Assembly: GCF_001027285.1 (NCBI RefSeq)
Contig: NZ_CP011509.1
Span: forward strand, 1,558,501 to 1,622,500
Direction of reading: 5' to 3'
DNA: 64,000 nt
DNA from: Archangium gephyra
Lineage (GTDB): Bacteria > Myxococcota > Myxococcia > Myxococcales > Myxococcaceae
The notes beneath the pieces are model-generated. The model did no database searches. It worked only from the letters and a program-made list of their open reading frames with translations, and had not been told where the DNA came from. Both the position numbers and the translations under genes were made by a program. Of this stretch, positions 18,054-28,580 are shown one piece after another (the stretch's first letter is position 1; every line of letters begins with the position of its first letter).

Positions 18054-19615
18054 CAGCGATGACGTGGTCCGAGGGGGGTAACAGTGGCAGCCTGCCGGTT
18101 CAACCGGAGCTGCCGCGGGCACGCATCCTGGTCGTCGATGATCACGCTCCCAACCTCCTCACCCTGGAAGCCACGCTCGGCGACCTGGGTGAGGTGGTGA
18201 AGGCGCACTCGGGGGAAGAGGCCCTGCTGCACCTGCTGCGCGAGGACTTCGCCCTCATCCTGCTGGACGTGCAGATGCCGGGACTGGACGGCTTCGAGAC
18301 GGCCCGGCTCATCAAGGAGCGCGAGCGCTCGCGCTTCATCCCCATCATCTTCCTCACCGCGCGCAGCCGGGACGCCTCGCACGTGTTCCGCGGCTACGCC
18401 CAGGGCGCGGTGGACTACGTGCTCAAGCCCTTCGCGCCGGAAATCCTCCGCTCGAAGGTGTCCGTCTTCGTGGAGCTCTTCCTCAAGGAGGAGCAGCTCA
18501 AGCGGCAGGAGGCGCTGCTGCGCCAGCGCGAGCGCCAGGCCATGGAGCGCGAGAGCGCCTACCGCTACCGCCTGCTGGGCGACGCCATGCCCCTGTGCGT
18601 GTTCGCCGCCAGTCCGGATGGCCGGCTGCGTTACGGCAACCGCACCTGGACGGAGCTGTCCGGCCTGGCCTCCGAGGCGGTGGAGGACTTATGGCGCTCG
18701 GAGGTGGTGCACCCGGAGGACCGGGAGGGCGTGCACGCCGCCTGGTGCCTGTCGGTGGGCACGGGCCAGCCCTTCGAGGTGCAATTCCGGCTGCGCTGCC
18801 AGCGCACCCAGGCGTTCCGCTGGCACCTGGGCCGGGCGGTGCCGGAGCGCAATGAGCGCGGCCGCATCACCGGGTGGATCATCACCGCCACGGACATCGA
18901 CAACCAGAAGCGGGCCGAGGAGGAGCTGGCCCGGGCGAGCGTGGCGAAGGACGCCTTCCTGGCCGCGGCCTCGCACGAGCTGCGCACGCCGCTGGCCGCG
19001 GCGAAGATGCAGGTGCAGCTGGCCCAGCGCAAGTTCGGCGCCGAGCTGGCGGACGGCCCGCGCCGGGCGCTCGAGGGGCTGGACCGGCAGGTGGACCGGA
19101 TGACCAAGCTGGTGTCGGACCTGCTGGACGTGAGCCGGCTGCTCACCGGGCGGCTGTCGCTGGAGGTGGAGGAGTTCGACCTGGTGCCCCTGCTGCGCAC
19201 CACCTGCGAGCGGCTGCAGGCACTCTCCAGCGAGCACCGGCTGCGGCTGGAGACGCCCGAGACGCTGCCCATGCGGGGAGACCCGGGGCGCATCGAGCAG
19301 GTGGTGACCAACCTGGTGGCCAATGCCATCCGCTACTCGCCCCAGGGCGGCGCGGTGGAGCTGCGGGCGTGGTCCGAGGAGGGCAACGTCGTGCTGCAGG
19401 TGCGCGACCAGGGCATTGGCATCCCGGCTGAAAAACTTCCCGTCATCTTCGAACGCTTCGGTCAGGCGCACGGGGCGCGGTATGGTGGCCTCGGCCTGGG
19501 GTTGACCATCTCCCAGGGCATCATCGAGCAGCACGGCGGGCGCATCTGGGCGGAATCGCGGGGCGTCGAGGGCGAGGGCAGTACCTTCCACGTGTGCATG
19601 CCGCTGCAGTCCTAG
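18050..19615 (+). CDS. Hybrid histidine kinase, REC-PAS-HisKA-HATPase
   Basis: A 521-aa soluble kinase, translationally coupled (ATGA) to the HAMP-array kinase. An N-terminal receiver (residues 22-140) has Asp73 in LLDVQMPGLDG. A coiled linker leads to a PAS/PAC domain (about 172-295, ending ITGWIITATDIDNQK). HisKA has His309 in ASHELRTPL, and the HATPase domain has N, G1 and G2 boxes (NLVANAIRYSP, DQGIGIP, GGLGLGLTI). The receiver is well placed to accept phosphate from the upstream kinase, making a probable phosphorelay pair; that link is inference from coupling. Confidence 0.94.
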   Translation: MTAMTWSEGGNSGSLPVQPELPRARILVVDDHAPNLLTLEATLGDLGEVVKAHSGEEALLHLLREDFALILLDVQMPGLDGFETARLIKERERSRFIPIIFLTARSRDASHVFRGYAQGAVDYVLKPFAPEILRSKVSVFVELFLKEEQLKRQEALLRQRERQAMERESAYRYRLLGDAMPLCVFAASPDGRLRYGNRTWTELSGLASEAVEDLWRSEVVHPEDREGVHAAWCLSVGTGQPFEVQFRLRCQRTQAFRWHLGRAVPERNERGRITGWIITATDIDNQKRAEEELARASVAKDAFLAAASHELRTPLAAAKMQVQLAQRKFGAELADGPRRALEGLDRQVDRMTKLVSDLLDVSRLLTGRLSLEVEEFDLVPLLRTTCERLQALSSEHRLRLETPETLPMRGDPGRIEQVVTNLVANAIRYSPQGGAVELRAWSEEGNVVLQVRDQGIGIPAEKLPVIFERFGQAHGARYGGLGLGLTISQGIIEQHGGRIWAESRGVEGEGSTFHVCMPLQS

Positions 19616-19682
19616 CTTCCAGAGCGGGTCCTTCCGTCGTAGAAGGAGCCGTTTTTCCGAGGTGGGGAGAAAGGGATGACGT

Positions 19683-20087
19683 TTGCGCGCGGGCGATCTT
19701 CCCGAAGCAGTGCGTCGGCTCATTGCCGACTACATTGATTCGGTCGAGCAGCTGGAGATCCTCTTGCTGCTGCATCAGTACCCGGAGCGTTCCTGGACCG
19801 CGGAGTCCGTGGCCCGGGAGCTGCGGGTTTCACCGATGTCGGCCGGTGACCGGCTGAAGGACATGGCGCGCGCCGCGATCCTGTCCAAGGTCAAGGGCAG
19901 CGAGGTGGAGTACCGCTATGCGCCGGAGAGTCCTCAGATGGGGGAGGCGGTGTCCGGGCTCGCCGCGGCGTACGCGGAGCGCCGGGTGACGGTCATCAAC
20001 CTCATCTTCTCCAAACCCGTCGACAAGATCCGGACTTTCGCCGACGCCTTCCGGCTCCGAAAGGACGATGACGATGACAATGGCTGA
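19683..20087 (+). CDS. Winged-helix DNA-binding-like protein
   Basis: A 134-aa protein with a MarR/PadR-like winged helix near residues 20-75 (VEQLEILLLLHQYPERSWTAESVARELRVSPMSA) and an acidic tail (RKDDDDDNG). The likely start is TTG at 19683, preceded seven bases upstream by AAGGG; a GTG at 19710 is possible. The distal 20 bases overlap the next membrane-protein gene. This suggests a small transcription unit running on from the kinase pair. Confidence 0.72.
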   Translation: MRAGDLPEAVRRLIADYIDSVEQLEILLLLHQYPERSWTAESVARELRVSPMSAGDRLKDMARAAILSKVKGSEVEYRYAPESPQMGEAVSGLAAAYAERRVTVINLIFSKPVDKIRTFADAFRLRKDDDDDNG

Positions 20088-20337
20088 CGCGGTCTTCCTG
20101 CTGTGTGCGGTGACCAGCCTCGCCTGCGCGGTGCTGCTTCTGCGCGGGTATGCGCAGAACCGGGTGCCCCTGCTGCTGTGGAGCAGCCTGTGCTTCGTGG
20201 GGCTGGCGGTGAACAACATGCTGCTGGTGGCGGACCTGATTGTGTTCCCCGGCCGGGATCTGTTGCTGTTCCGCAACCTGTCCGGGTTCCTGTCGATGGC
20301 GCTGCTGGTCTTCGGACTGGTGTGGGATTCCGAATGA
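20068..20337 (+). CDS. Small DUF5985-like membrane protein, first copy
   Basis: An 89-aa protein with three hydrophobic helices (ADAVFLLCAVTSLACAVLLL, LLLWSSLCFVGLAVNNMLLV, NLSGFLSMALLVFGLVW). It resembles the DUF5985 family, whose function is unknown, from the pattern of short paired membrane proteins. It overlaps the preceding winged-helix gene by 20 bases and the following paralogue by ATGA, so all three are co-translated. Confidence 0.75.
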   Translation: MTMTMADAVFLLCAVTSLACAVLLLRGYAQNRVPLLLWSSLCFVGLAVNNMLLVADLIVFPGRDLLLFRNLSGFLSMALLVFGLVWDSE

Positions 20338-20597
20338 ACGAGTTCCTCTCCGGCATGGCGGCGGCCCTGTGCCTGGTCGCCGGGCTGTTCTTCCTCCGGT
20401 TCTGGAAGAAGACGCGGGATCGGTTCTTCGCGTTCTTCGCCGCCTCGTTCTGGCTGATGGCGCTGCACCGCATGGTGAACCTGTACATGCGGGACAACAA
20501 CGAGAACCTCGTGGGCGTGTACGCCATCCGGCTGGTCGCCTTCGTGCTCATCCTGGTGGCCATCATCGACAAGAACCGGGCGGCGCCTCGCAAGTAG
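20334..20597 (+). CDS. Small DUF5985-like membrane protein, second copy
   Basis: An 87-aa protein with three hydrophobic segments (EFLSGMAAALCLVAGLFFL, FFAFFAASFWLMALHRMVN, YAIRLVAFVLILVAIID). It is partly similar to the 89-aa product upstream and coupled to it by ATGA, so the two may form a heteromeric membrane complex. A hairpin lies seven bases past its stop, marking the likely end of the unit that begins at the HAMP kinase. Confidence 0.75.
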   Translation: MNEFLSGMAAALCLVAGLFFLRFWKKTRDRFFAFFAASFWLMALHRMVNLYMRDNNENLVGVYAIRLVAFVLILVAIIDKNRAAPRK

Positions 20598-20604
20598 TTT
20601 GCAC

Positions 20605-20630
20605 ACCGGGGGCAGGAGACTGCTCCCGGT
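20605..20630 (+). terminator. Hairpin downstream of the DUF5985 pair
   Basis: Inverted arms ACCGGG...CCCGGT enclose a second paired segment GCAG/CTGC. It follows the stop codon closely but has no T tract, so it is only a possible terminator or RNA-stabilising hairpin. Confidence 0.45.
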
Positions 20631-20762
20631 GACGACCTGAGTACCCACCCGGTGTCCGGTGGACGTGCCCGGCATGCCCTGGGGCATGGCACTCCGCTTG
20701 CGATGCTTCCGTCTGGCACTGGACGGAGTGTCCGGCGGCGGTCGGTGGAGGCGTACCAGGGT

Positions 20763-22409
20763 ATGAACGGGCGGCGTTGGTGGACGTGGGGCGTGGCGGG
20801 GCTGTTGGCGGCGGCACTGGCATGTGGCGGCCAGCCGGACAGCGGAGAGTCTCCCGCACGAGAGCAGGATGAACAGGGACAGGGGACCTCGGACGCGGGC
20901 ACGGTCGACCCGCCGCCGCCTCCTCCTCCCGTGGATGCGGGGACCTCCCGGCCCGATGCGGGCACGGTCGAGCCGCCGCCTCCGCCACCACCACCTCCTC
21001 CTCCGCCTCCTCCCGTGGACGCCGGCACGGTGGAGCCCGATGCGGGCACGGTCGAGCCGCCGCCGCCTCCGGTGGATGCGGGGACTCCCGATGCGGGCAC
21101 GGTGGAGCCGCCGCCTCCGGTGGATGCGGGGACGCCCGATGCGGGCACGGTCGTCTATCCCGATGCCACGGGGTGGACTTTCTTCGGTCCCGAGCACGGT
21201 GCGCCGCACGAGGTGCTCGGCGTCACGGAGGACGAGGGGGGCAATCTCTGGGTGGCGGGTGGCGAGGAAGGTCTGTTCCTCCTGCGTCCGGGGGCGAGCA
21301 CCTTCGAGCGCTTCACGATGGACGATGGCCTGCGTCCCTATGGCTACCTGAAGGACGGGAGCGCGCCGGTGGGGCCGAAGTATCTCAAGGTGCTCTCGGT
21401 GGCGGGAGGCCCGGCGGGGACGGTGTTCGTGGGCTACCAGGGCGCGCCGGATTGCGAGAGCAACTACTACACGCCGGGCGAGAAGAACCCGAACAGCTAC
21501 AAGAGTGGTGACGCGGACAAGGTGACGCTGACGGCGACGGGCATCGAGGTCGTCCACTACGACATCTCGTCCGGCCCGGGGGTGATTGGCGAGGAGTCGG
21601 GTGGGCGCGAGAAGCTCTGCTCCATCCTCCGCATCGTCTGGGACAAGCCGCACGGCAACCTGTGGTTCGGCGCGAACCATGGTTTTGCCTGGGGCGACCC
21701 GGACTACACGGGCAACCCCACGTGCAACGGCCAGCGGGAGTGCTCGGGCGTGAAGGAGCACGCGCACCCGCACATCAACGCGAAGACCGCCGACGGGCAC
21801 GTCTTCCGGCTCACGGATGCGTATTACGGCGTCGCGGTGCGGCCGGATGGAGACGTGTGGTTCGGCGGGGCCAACCGCTCCACGCGCTTCCGCTACATGA
21901 CCATCAAGACCCCGAGGGACTTCGAGACGGCGCGCAAGCAGACGGAGAACGCCTCGGCCATCAAGAACCGCATCGACGTGTGGCCAGACCTGGTGGACGA
22001 GGTGGGGATTCCGGGCCCGACGGACCGGGTGGATGATCTGGTGTCGGGTATGGCGTTGATGCCGGATGGCTCGGTGTGGGTGAGCTCCTTCGCCCGGGGC
22101 CTGGCCCGCATGGACGCGACGGGCGTGGTGACGCAGTACGCGCTCGGCACGGGAGCGGACCGCTACGTCTCCGCGCTGACGAAGGATGGAGCCGATGACA
22201 GCGTCTGGGCCGGCCACCGTTGGGGCGGCGGGCTCACGCGGCTGAAGGCGGACACGGTGATGCGCTACAGCCAGGCGCTCGGGGCGCTCTCGTACCACCC
22301 TGTCTGGGACATCCAGTCCGTGGGCAGTGGGCCGGAGCGCCGGCTGCTGGTGGCCTTCGGCAGCGAGAGTGGCCGTCCGGGGGCCATCGGTATCTACCGC
22401 GGCGAGTAG
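20763..22409 (+). CDS. Lipoprotein with two-component-regulator-like beta propeller
   Basis: A 548-aa lipoprotein. The start MNGRRWWTWGVAG gives a signal ending in lipobox LACG; in-frame codons upstream lack signal character. Residues 25-135 are a low-complexity spacer of VDAGT, PDAGTVEP and polyproline runs. The rest is a seven-bladed-propeller-like domain with blades such as EDEGGNLWVAGGEEGLFL, KPHGNLWFGANHGF, RPDGDVWFGG, MPDGSVWVSSFARGLARM and ADDSVWAGHRWGGGL. Similar periplasmic propellers occur as sensor domains of kinases, but here the propeller is free and lipid-anchored. Ligand unknown. It is convergent with the next kinase. Confidence 0.85.
   Translation: MNGRRWWTWGVAGLLAAALACGGQPDSGESPAREQDEQGQGTSDAGTVDPPPPPPPVDAGTSRPDAGTVEPPPPPPPPPPPPPPVDAGTVEPDAGTVEPPPPPVDAGTPDAGTVEPPPPVDAGTPDAGTVVYPDATGWTFFGPEHGAPHEVLGVTEDEGGNLWVAGGEEGLFLLRPGASTFERFTMDDGLRPYGYLKDGSAPVGPKYLKVLSVAGGPAGTVFVGYQGAPDCESNYYTPGEKNPNSYKSGDADKVTLTATGIEVVHYDISSGPGVIGEESGGREKLCSILRIVWDKPHGNLWFGANHGFAWGDPDYTGNPTCNGQRECSGVKEHAHPHINAKTADGHVFRLTDAYYGVAVRPDGDVWFGGANRSTRFRYMTIKTPRDFETARKQTENASAIKNRIDVWPDLVDEVGIPGPTDRVDDLVSGMALMPDGSVWVSSFARGLARMDATGVVTQYALGTGADRYVSALTKDGADDSVWAGHRWGGGLTRLKADTVMRYSQALGALSYHPVWDIQSVGSGPERRLLVAFGSESGRPGAIGIYRGE
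20904..21165 (+). repeat. In-frame Pro / Asp-Ala-Gly low-complexity repeat
   Basis: Imperfect tandem units encode VDAGT(P)DAGTVEPPPP, with one run of about 14 prolines near 20980-21015. It probably keeps the propeller away from the membrane. The stretch is of the kind that varies in length between strains by slippage. Confidence 0.85.
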
Positions 22410-22471
22410 CGGGGGACGCGCCGGGCCGCGTACCTGGACGAGGAGGGTCCAGGACGCGGCTCGGAGCCGCC

Positions 22472-22493
22472 AGGGCGACGTGCCGCTCGCCCT
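22472..22493. terminator. Hairpin between convergent genes
   Basis: Perfect 7-bp arms AGGGCGA/TCGCCCT with an 8-base loop lie between the propeller lipoprotein stop and the stop of the minus-strand kinase. There is no clear T run, so termination in either direction is only likely. Confidence 0.4.
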
Positions 22494-22498
22494 GAGCG

Positions 22499-24508
<2,010 letters not shown>

Positions 24509-24656
24509 GGCATTCCTCCCCCTCGCCGCGCTTGGGACTCGTCCGGCGACAAGGTGGGTTGACGCACCACATCATACCCGGCTGAAGCTGGCCACCCCCG
24601 GTTGACTCCCGGTGCGGGTCCGGGGGCGAGGGGGCGGACTGGGGGTATTGGAATGC

Positions 24657-25442
24657 TCAGGATTCGACGGAGACGGAGAGCTCGCCGAGGCCCTCGACGG
24701 TGAGGCGGACACTGTCCCCGGCCCGGAGCGGGTGAGCGGCGGTGGCGGCCCCGGAGAGCACGATGCTGCCAGCGGGCAGCGACTCCCCGCGCTGCTCGAG
24801 CAGCTCGCACAGCTGGAGGATGGACACCACGGGGTCTCCCGAGATGGCGTCCGAGCGCGCCGCCTGGACGCGCTCGCCATTCACCTCCATCACCATCTGG
24901 AGGTGGGGCAGATCCAACTCGCGCGGCGGGCGCTCCAGGGGGCTGAGGACGTAGCGCGAGGCGGAGGTGTTGTCCGCCACCACGTCGGGCAGGGAGAAGT
25001 ATTTGAAGTCGATGAAGCGCGAGTCGAGGAGCTCCATGGCCGCGAAGACGGTGGCGCAGGCGTCGAGGGCCTCTTCGCGGGTGATGCGGCCGCGCAGCTC
25101 GCGCGAGGTGCGGAAGGCGATCTCCGGCTCGATGCGGGGGTGGATGGAGCCCTGCATCCGGAGCGTGCCACCGGCGGGCACCGCCATGCGGTCGGTGATG
25201 AAGCCGTAGATGGGCAGATCCAGGTTCATCTGCTTGCGCTTGGCCTCGGAGGTGAAGCCCATCTTCAGGCCCACCACGCGCTCGCCGCGAGCGGTGCGCA
25301 GGCGGCGGCCCTCGGCCTGGATGGCATAGGCGTCCGGGAGCGAGAGGTTGGGGTGGGCCCGGGTGAGGGGAGGAACCGCGCGAGCCTCCAGCCGTGCCTC
25401 ATCCAACAGCCGGGCCAGCTCCTCGTGCATGCGTGTGCTCAT
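24657..25442 (-). CDS. 4-oxalocrotonate (2-oxo-3-hexenedioate) decarboxylase
   Basis: A 261-aa enzyme of the fumarylacetoacetase/hydratase fold. GLKMGFTSEAKRKQM and IYGFITDRM near residue 60, with HPRIEPEIAF (metal-binding Glu) near residue 105, fit the decarboxylase branch (XylI/NahK/AmnE type) rather than the hydratase branch. It would convert 2-oxo-3-hexenedioate, made from 2-aminomuconate by the deaminase in the opposite operon, to 2-oxopent-4-enoate plus CO2. The ATG at 25442 is chosen because GGAG lies six bases upstream; the ATG at 25448 directly abuts it. It is divergent from the DUF1579 gene. Confidence 0.85.
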   Translation of the reverse strand: MSTRMHEELARLLDEARLEARAVPPLTRAHPNLSLPDAYAIQAEGRRLRTARGERVVGLKMGFTSEAKRKQMNLDLPIYGFITDRMAVPAGGTLRMQGSIHPRIEPEIAFRTSRELRGRITREEALDACATVFAAMELLDSRFIDFKYFSLPDVVADNTSASRYVLSPLERPPRELDLPHLQMVMEVNGERVQAARSDAISGDPVVSILQLCELLEQRGESLPAGSIVLSGAATAAHPLRAGDSVRLTVEGLGELSVSVES

Positions 25443-25562
25443 CGCCATCTCCGAAGTGGGGAACGGGCCCCTTTTGCGATGCCGCCGCCGCGAGCGCAAG
25501 CGGCCTTTCTGGCGCGGTCCGGTGAAAGACGCCAAGGTCCCGCTTGCACAGGAGGCTCACGC

Positions 25563-26060
25563 ATGACGAAGCGGACGTTCGACGAGTCCAGCAAGGAAGG
25601 CGGACTGCACCACCGGTTGGGGCAGCTCGCGGGGGAGTGGGAGGGGACGACGAAGACGTGGTTCGAGCCGGACAAGCTCGCGGACGAGTCACCCTGGCGA
25701 GGGACGATCCGCCTCGTGGCGGGAGGACGGTTCGTGCTGCACGAGTACGAAGGGGCGATGCAGGGCAAGCCGCTCTCCGGGGTGGCCCTGTATGGCTACC
25801 ACCTGGACCCGGACCGCTTCGAGATGGCCTGGGCCGATAGCTTCCACACCGGCACGAGCATCATGTCTTTCAAGGGGGCGAACGAGGGCCGGGGCTTCAA
25901 CGTCCTGGGCAGCTACGACGCTCCCTCCGGACCGCCGTGGGGCTGGCGCATGGAGATTCAACAGCCCGAGGCGGACCGGCTGATCATCACCCACTACAAC
26001 ATCCCGCCCGACAGCCAGGAGGCCAAGGCGGTGGAGACGGTGTACCGGCGCAAGCGCTGA
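25563..26060 (+). CDS. DUF1579 family protein
   Basis: A 165-aa soluble beta-barrel-like protein recognised by LGQLAGEWEGTTKTWFEP, GGRFVLHEYEGAMQGKPLSG and LYGYHLDPDRFEMAWADSFHTG, the pattern of DUF1579. The function of the family is unknown. A good ribosome site (CAGGAGG) precedes the ATG. It sits between the decarboxylase and the kynurenine operon. A hairpin after it separates it from the operon, so co-transcription is uncertain. Confidence 0.85.
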   Translation: MTKRTFDESSKEGGLHHRLGQLAGEWEGTTKTWFEPDKLADESPWRGTIRLVAGGRFVLHEYEGAMQGKPLSGVALYGYHLDPDRFEMAWADSFHTGTSIMSFKGANEGRGFNVLGSYDAPSGPPWGWRMEIQQPEADRLIITHYNIPPDSQEAKAVETVYRRKR

Positions 26061-26135
26061 GCCGCGGTTGTTCTCCTCACAAGGGCTGCTGTCGGACGGA
26101 ACGCCCTGGCGCCGCCGCCCGGGTAGCCGGGGTGT

Positions 26136-26159
26136 GGGGCCCGTGGTATTCCGGGCCCC
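26136..26159 (+). promoter_or_regulatory. Perfect hairpin in front of the kynurenine operon
   Basis: GGGGCCCG and CGGGCCCC form a perfect 8-bp stem with an 8-base loop. It ends nine bases before the GAGGAGG ribosome site and 24 bases before the first ATG. It could end the DUF1579 transcript, act as an operator palindrome, or shape the operon leader. Which one cannot be told from sequence. Confidence 0.4.
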
Positions 26160-26183
26160 GGCTTGCCCGAGGAGGATTCGCGC

Positions 26184-27626
26184 ATGGAGAAGGTCCTCAA
26201 CTACATCGGCGGAGAGCTGGTCTCCCCGAGCTCCCAGGTCTGGTTCGACAAGCCGGACCCCTCCACCGGAGAGCCTTCCGTTCAGGTGCCGGACTCGGAC
26301 GAGAAGGACATCCAGCGCGCCGTGGAGGCCGCCCGGAACGCGTTTCCGGCCTGGGCCGCCACCCCGGCCACCGAGCGGGCGCGATTGCTGCGCCGCGTCG
26401 CGGAGGCCATCCGCACCCGGCTGGACGCCTTCGCCCGCGCCGAGGCCATCGACACCGGCAAGCCGCTGAAGCTGGCCTCCACGATGGACATTCCGCGGAG
26501 CATCCAGAACTTCGAGTTCTTCGCGGACGCGGTGACGCAGTTCTCCACCGAGGCCCACGTCATGGACGGCGGGGCGCTCAACTACACGCTGCGCTCGCCG
26601 CTGGGCGTGGTGGGCTGCATCTCGCCGTGGAACCTGCCCCTCTACCTGCTCACCTGGAAGCTCGCGCCCGCGCTGGCCATCGGTAACTGCGTGGTGGCCA
26701 AGCCCTCCGAGGTGACGCCCATGACGGCGTACCTGCTCGCCCAGGTGTGCCGCGAGGTGGGCCTGCCTCCGGGCGTGCTCAACCTCGTCCACGGCTACGG
26801 CGCCAAGGTGGGCTCCGCGATGAGCCGCCACCCGGACATCAGCGCCATCTCCTTCACCGGAAGCACGCGCACGGGCGCGGAGATCGCCCGCACCGCCGCG
26901 CCGCTCTTCAAGAAGCTCTCGCTGGAGATGGGCGGCAAGAACCCCAACGTCATCTTCGCCGACTGCGACTTCGACGAGGCCCTGGCCACCACGGTGCGCT
27001 CGTCCTTCTCCAACCAGGGTCAAATCTGTCTCTGTGGCTCGCGCATCTTCGTGCAGGCCCCCATCTACGAGCGCTTCAAGGCGGCGCTGGTGGAGCGCAC
27101 GAAGGCGTTGAAGGTGGGGGATCCGCTGGAGCCCTCGACGGACCAGGGCGCGCTGGTGTCTCCGCAGCACTTCGAGAAGGTGATGGGCTGCATCGAGGTG
27201 GCGCGCAAGGAAGGCGGCCGCGTCCTCACCGGAGGCAAGCGCGCCGAGGTGCCGGGCCGCTGCCGCAACGGCTGGTTCGTGGAGCCCACGCTCATCGAGG
27301 GCCTGGGCCACGCGTGCGCGACCAACCAGGAGGAGATTTTCGGCCCGGTGGCCACCATCACCCCCTTCGAGAAGGAGGAGGAGGTGCTCGCCTGGGCCAA
27401 CAGCACGCGCTACGGGCTGGCGGCGAGCGTGTGGACGCGCGACGTCACCCGGGCGCACCGCTTCGCCGCGAAGCTGGAGAGCGGCATCGTCTGGGTGAAC
27501 TGCTGGATGCTGCGTGACCTGCGCACGCCGTTCGGCGGCGTGAAGGAGTCGGGCGTGGGACGCGAGGGCGGCTGGGACGCGCTGCGCTTCTTCACCGAGC
27601 CCAAGAACGTGTGCGTGAAGCTATGA
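26184..27626 (+). CDS. 2-aminomuconic semialdehyde dehydrogenase
   Basis: A 480-aa NAD-dependent aldehyde dehydrogenase of normal length. The general-base Glu is in LSLEMGGKNP (about residue 252). The nucleophilic Cys is in NQGQICLCGSR (about 286); the QICLC form is typical of the hydroxymuconic/aminomuconic semialdehyde group (AmnC, NbaE, DmpC). It oxidises 2-aminomuconate-6-semialdehyde to 2-aminomuconate. First gene of the operon, with a strong GAGGAGG site. The stop overlaps the next start as ATGA. Assignment to the aminomuconate rather than hydroxymuconate substrate rests on the operon. Confidence 0.9.
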   Translation: MEKVLNYIGGELVSPSSQVWFDKPDPSTGEPSVQVPDSDEKDIQRAVEAARNAFPAWAATPATERARLLRRVAEAIRTRLDAFARAEAIDTGKPLKLASTMDIPRSIQNFEFFADAVTQFSTEAHVMDGGALNYTLRSPLGVVGCISPWNLPLYLLTWKLAPALAIGNCVVAKPSEVTPMTAYLLAQVCREVGLPPGVLNLVHGYGAKVGSAMSRHPDISAISFTGSTRTGAEIARTAAPLFKKLSLEMGGKNPNVIFADCDFDEALATTVRSSFSNQGQICLCGSRIFVQAPIYERFKAALVERTKALKVGDPLEPSTDQGALVSPQHFEKVMGCIEVARKEGGRVLTGGKRAEVPGRCRNGWFVEPTLIEGLGHACATNQEEIFGPVATITPFEKEEEVLAWANSTRYGLAASVWTRDVTRAHRFAAKLESGIVWVNCWMLRDLRTPFGGVKESGVGREGGWDALRFFTEPKNVCVKL

Positions 27627-28054
27627 GCAACTCCGATCGAGTCGATTCCCAGAAGGCCCCGGAGCCGGTGGGCCTCTATCCCCACGCCCGGCGCGTGGGC
27701 AACCTGCTCTTCCTCTCGGGCGTGGGTCCGCGCGAGCGTGGGAGCAAGAAGATCCCCGGCGTCGAGCTGGATGCCCAGGGCAACATCGTCTCCTACGACA
27801 TCGAGACGCAGACGCACTCGGTGTTCCGCAACGTGCGCTACATCCTGGAGGAGGCGGGCTCCTCGTGGGATCGGCTCGTGGACGTGACGGTGTACCTCAC
27901 GGACATGAAGAAGGACTTCCCCACGTACAACCGCCTGTGGGCCGAGTACTTCAAGGACGTGCCCACCCCGCCGTGCCGGACGACGCTCGGCATCACCGCG
28001 TTGCCCACCCCCATCGCCATCGAGCTGAAGTGCCTCGCGACCATCGGAGACTGA
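27623..28054 (+). CDS. 2-aminomuconate deaminase, RidA family
   Basis: A 143-aa RidA/YjgF-family protein with [34 protein letters not shown] and PPCRTTLGI, the last holding the conserved arginine. The segment [26 protein letters not shown] is the extension seen in AmnD/NbaF-type deaminases rather than generic RidA. It converts 2-aminomuconate to 4-oxalocrotonate with release of ammonia. Coupled by ATGA to the dehydrogenase and one base from the next gene. Confidence 0.9.
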   Translation: MSNSDRVDSQKAPEPVGLYPHARRVGNLLFLSGVGPRERGSKKIPGVELDAQGNIVSYDIETQTHSVFRNVRYILEEAGSSWDRLVDVTVYLTDMKKDFPTYNRLWAEYFKDVPTPPCRTTLGITALPTPIAIELKCLATIGD

Positions 28055-28055
28055 G

Positions 28056-28580
28056 ATGAGCCGGCTGCAGCCCCTCAACTTCAAGAAGTGGATTGACGAG
28101 CATCGCCACCTGCTCAAGCCCCCCGTGGGCAACCAGATGGTGTGGCAGGACCGGGACTTCATCGTGATGGTGGTGGGCGGGCCCAACTCGCGCACCGACT
28201 ATCACATCGACGCGAGCGAGGAGTTCTTCTACCAGCTGGAGGGGGACATCACCCTGCGCGTCATGGAGGATGGCAAGCCGCAGGACATCCCCATCCGCGA
28301 GGGGGAGATCTTCCTCTTGCCCCCCAACGTGCCGCACTCGCCGCAGCGCCCCGCGGGCACGGTGGGCCTGGTCATCGAGCGCAAGCGCCGCGAGGGCGAG
28401 CTGGACGGCTTCGCGTGGTTCTGCCCCCAGTGCAACACCAAGCTGTATGACGAGTACCTCCAGGTGACCAACATCGTCACCCAGCTGCCGCCCATCTTCG
28501 AGCGCTTCTACGGCAACCCGGAGCACTGCACCTGCAAGCAGTGCGGCTTCAAGCTGACCCGAGAGCAGCGCAAGGCATGA
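28056..28580 (+). CDS. nbaC: 3-hydroxyanthranilate 3,4-dioxygenase
   Basis: A 174-aa cupin dioxygenase. Iron ligands appear as His50 (TDYHID), Glu56 (SEEFFYQ) and His94 (NVPHSP), one residue off the numbering of the Cupriavidus enzyme. Substrate-binding arginines are Arg46 and Arg98. The C-terminal CPQC and CKQC pairs form the second, rubredoxin-like iron site of bacterial enzymes. It opens 3-hydroxyanthranilate to 2-amino-3-carboxymuconate semialdehyde. The stop overlaps the decarboxylase start as ATGA. Confidence 0.96.
   Translation: MSRLQPLNFKKWIDEHRHLLKPPVGNQMVWQDRDFIVMVVGGPNSRTDYHIDASEEFFYQLEGDITLRVMEDGKPQDIPIREGEIFLLPPNVPHSPQRPAGTVGLVIERKRREGELDGFAWFCPQCNTKLYDEYLQVTNIVTQLPPIFERFYGNPEHCTCKQCGFKLTREQRKA

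Noticed and set aside
12741-18122. Open minus-strand frame of about 1790 codons opposite the HAMP kinase
   Set aside because: Its His/Leu/Glu-rich composition is the mirror of codon bias on the plus strand, and it has no domains. The plus strand has clear kinase motifs.
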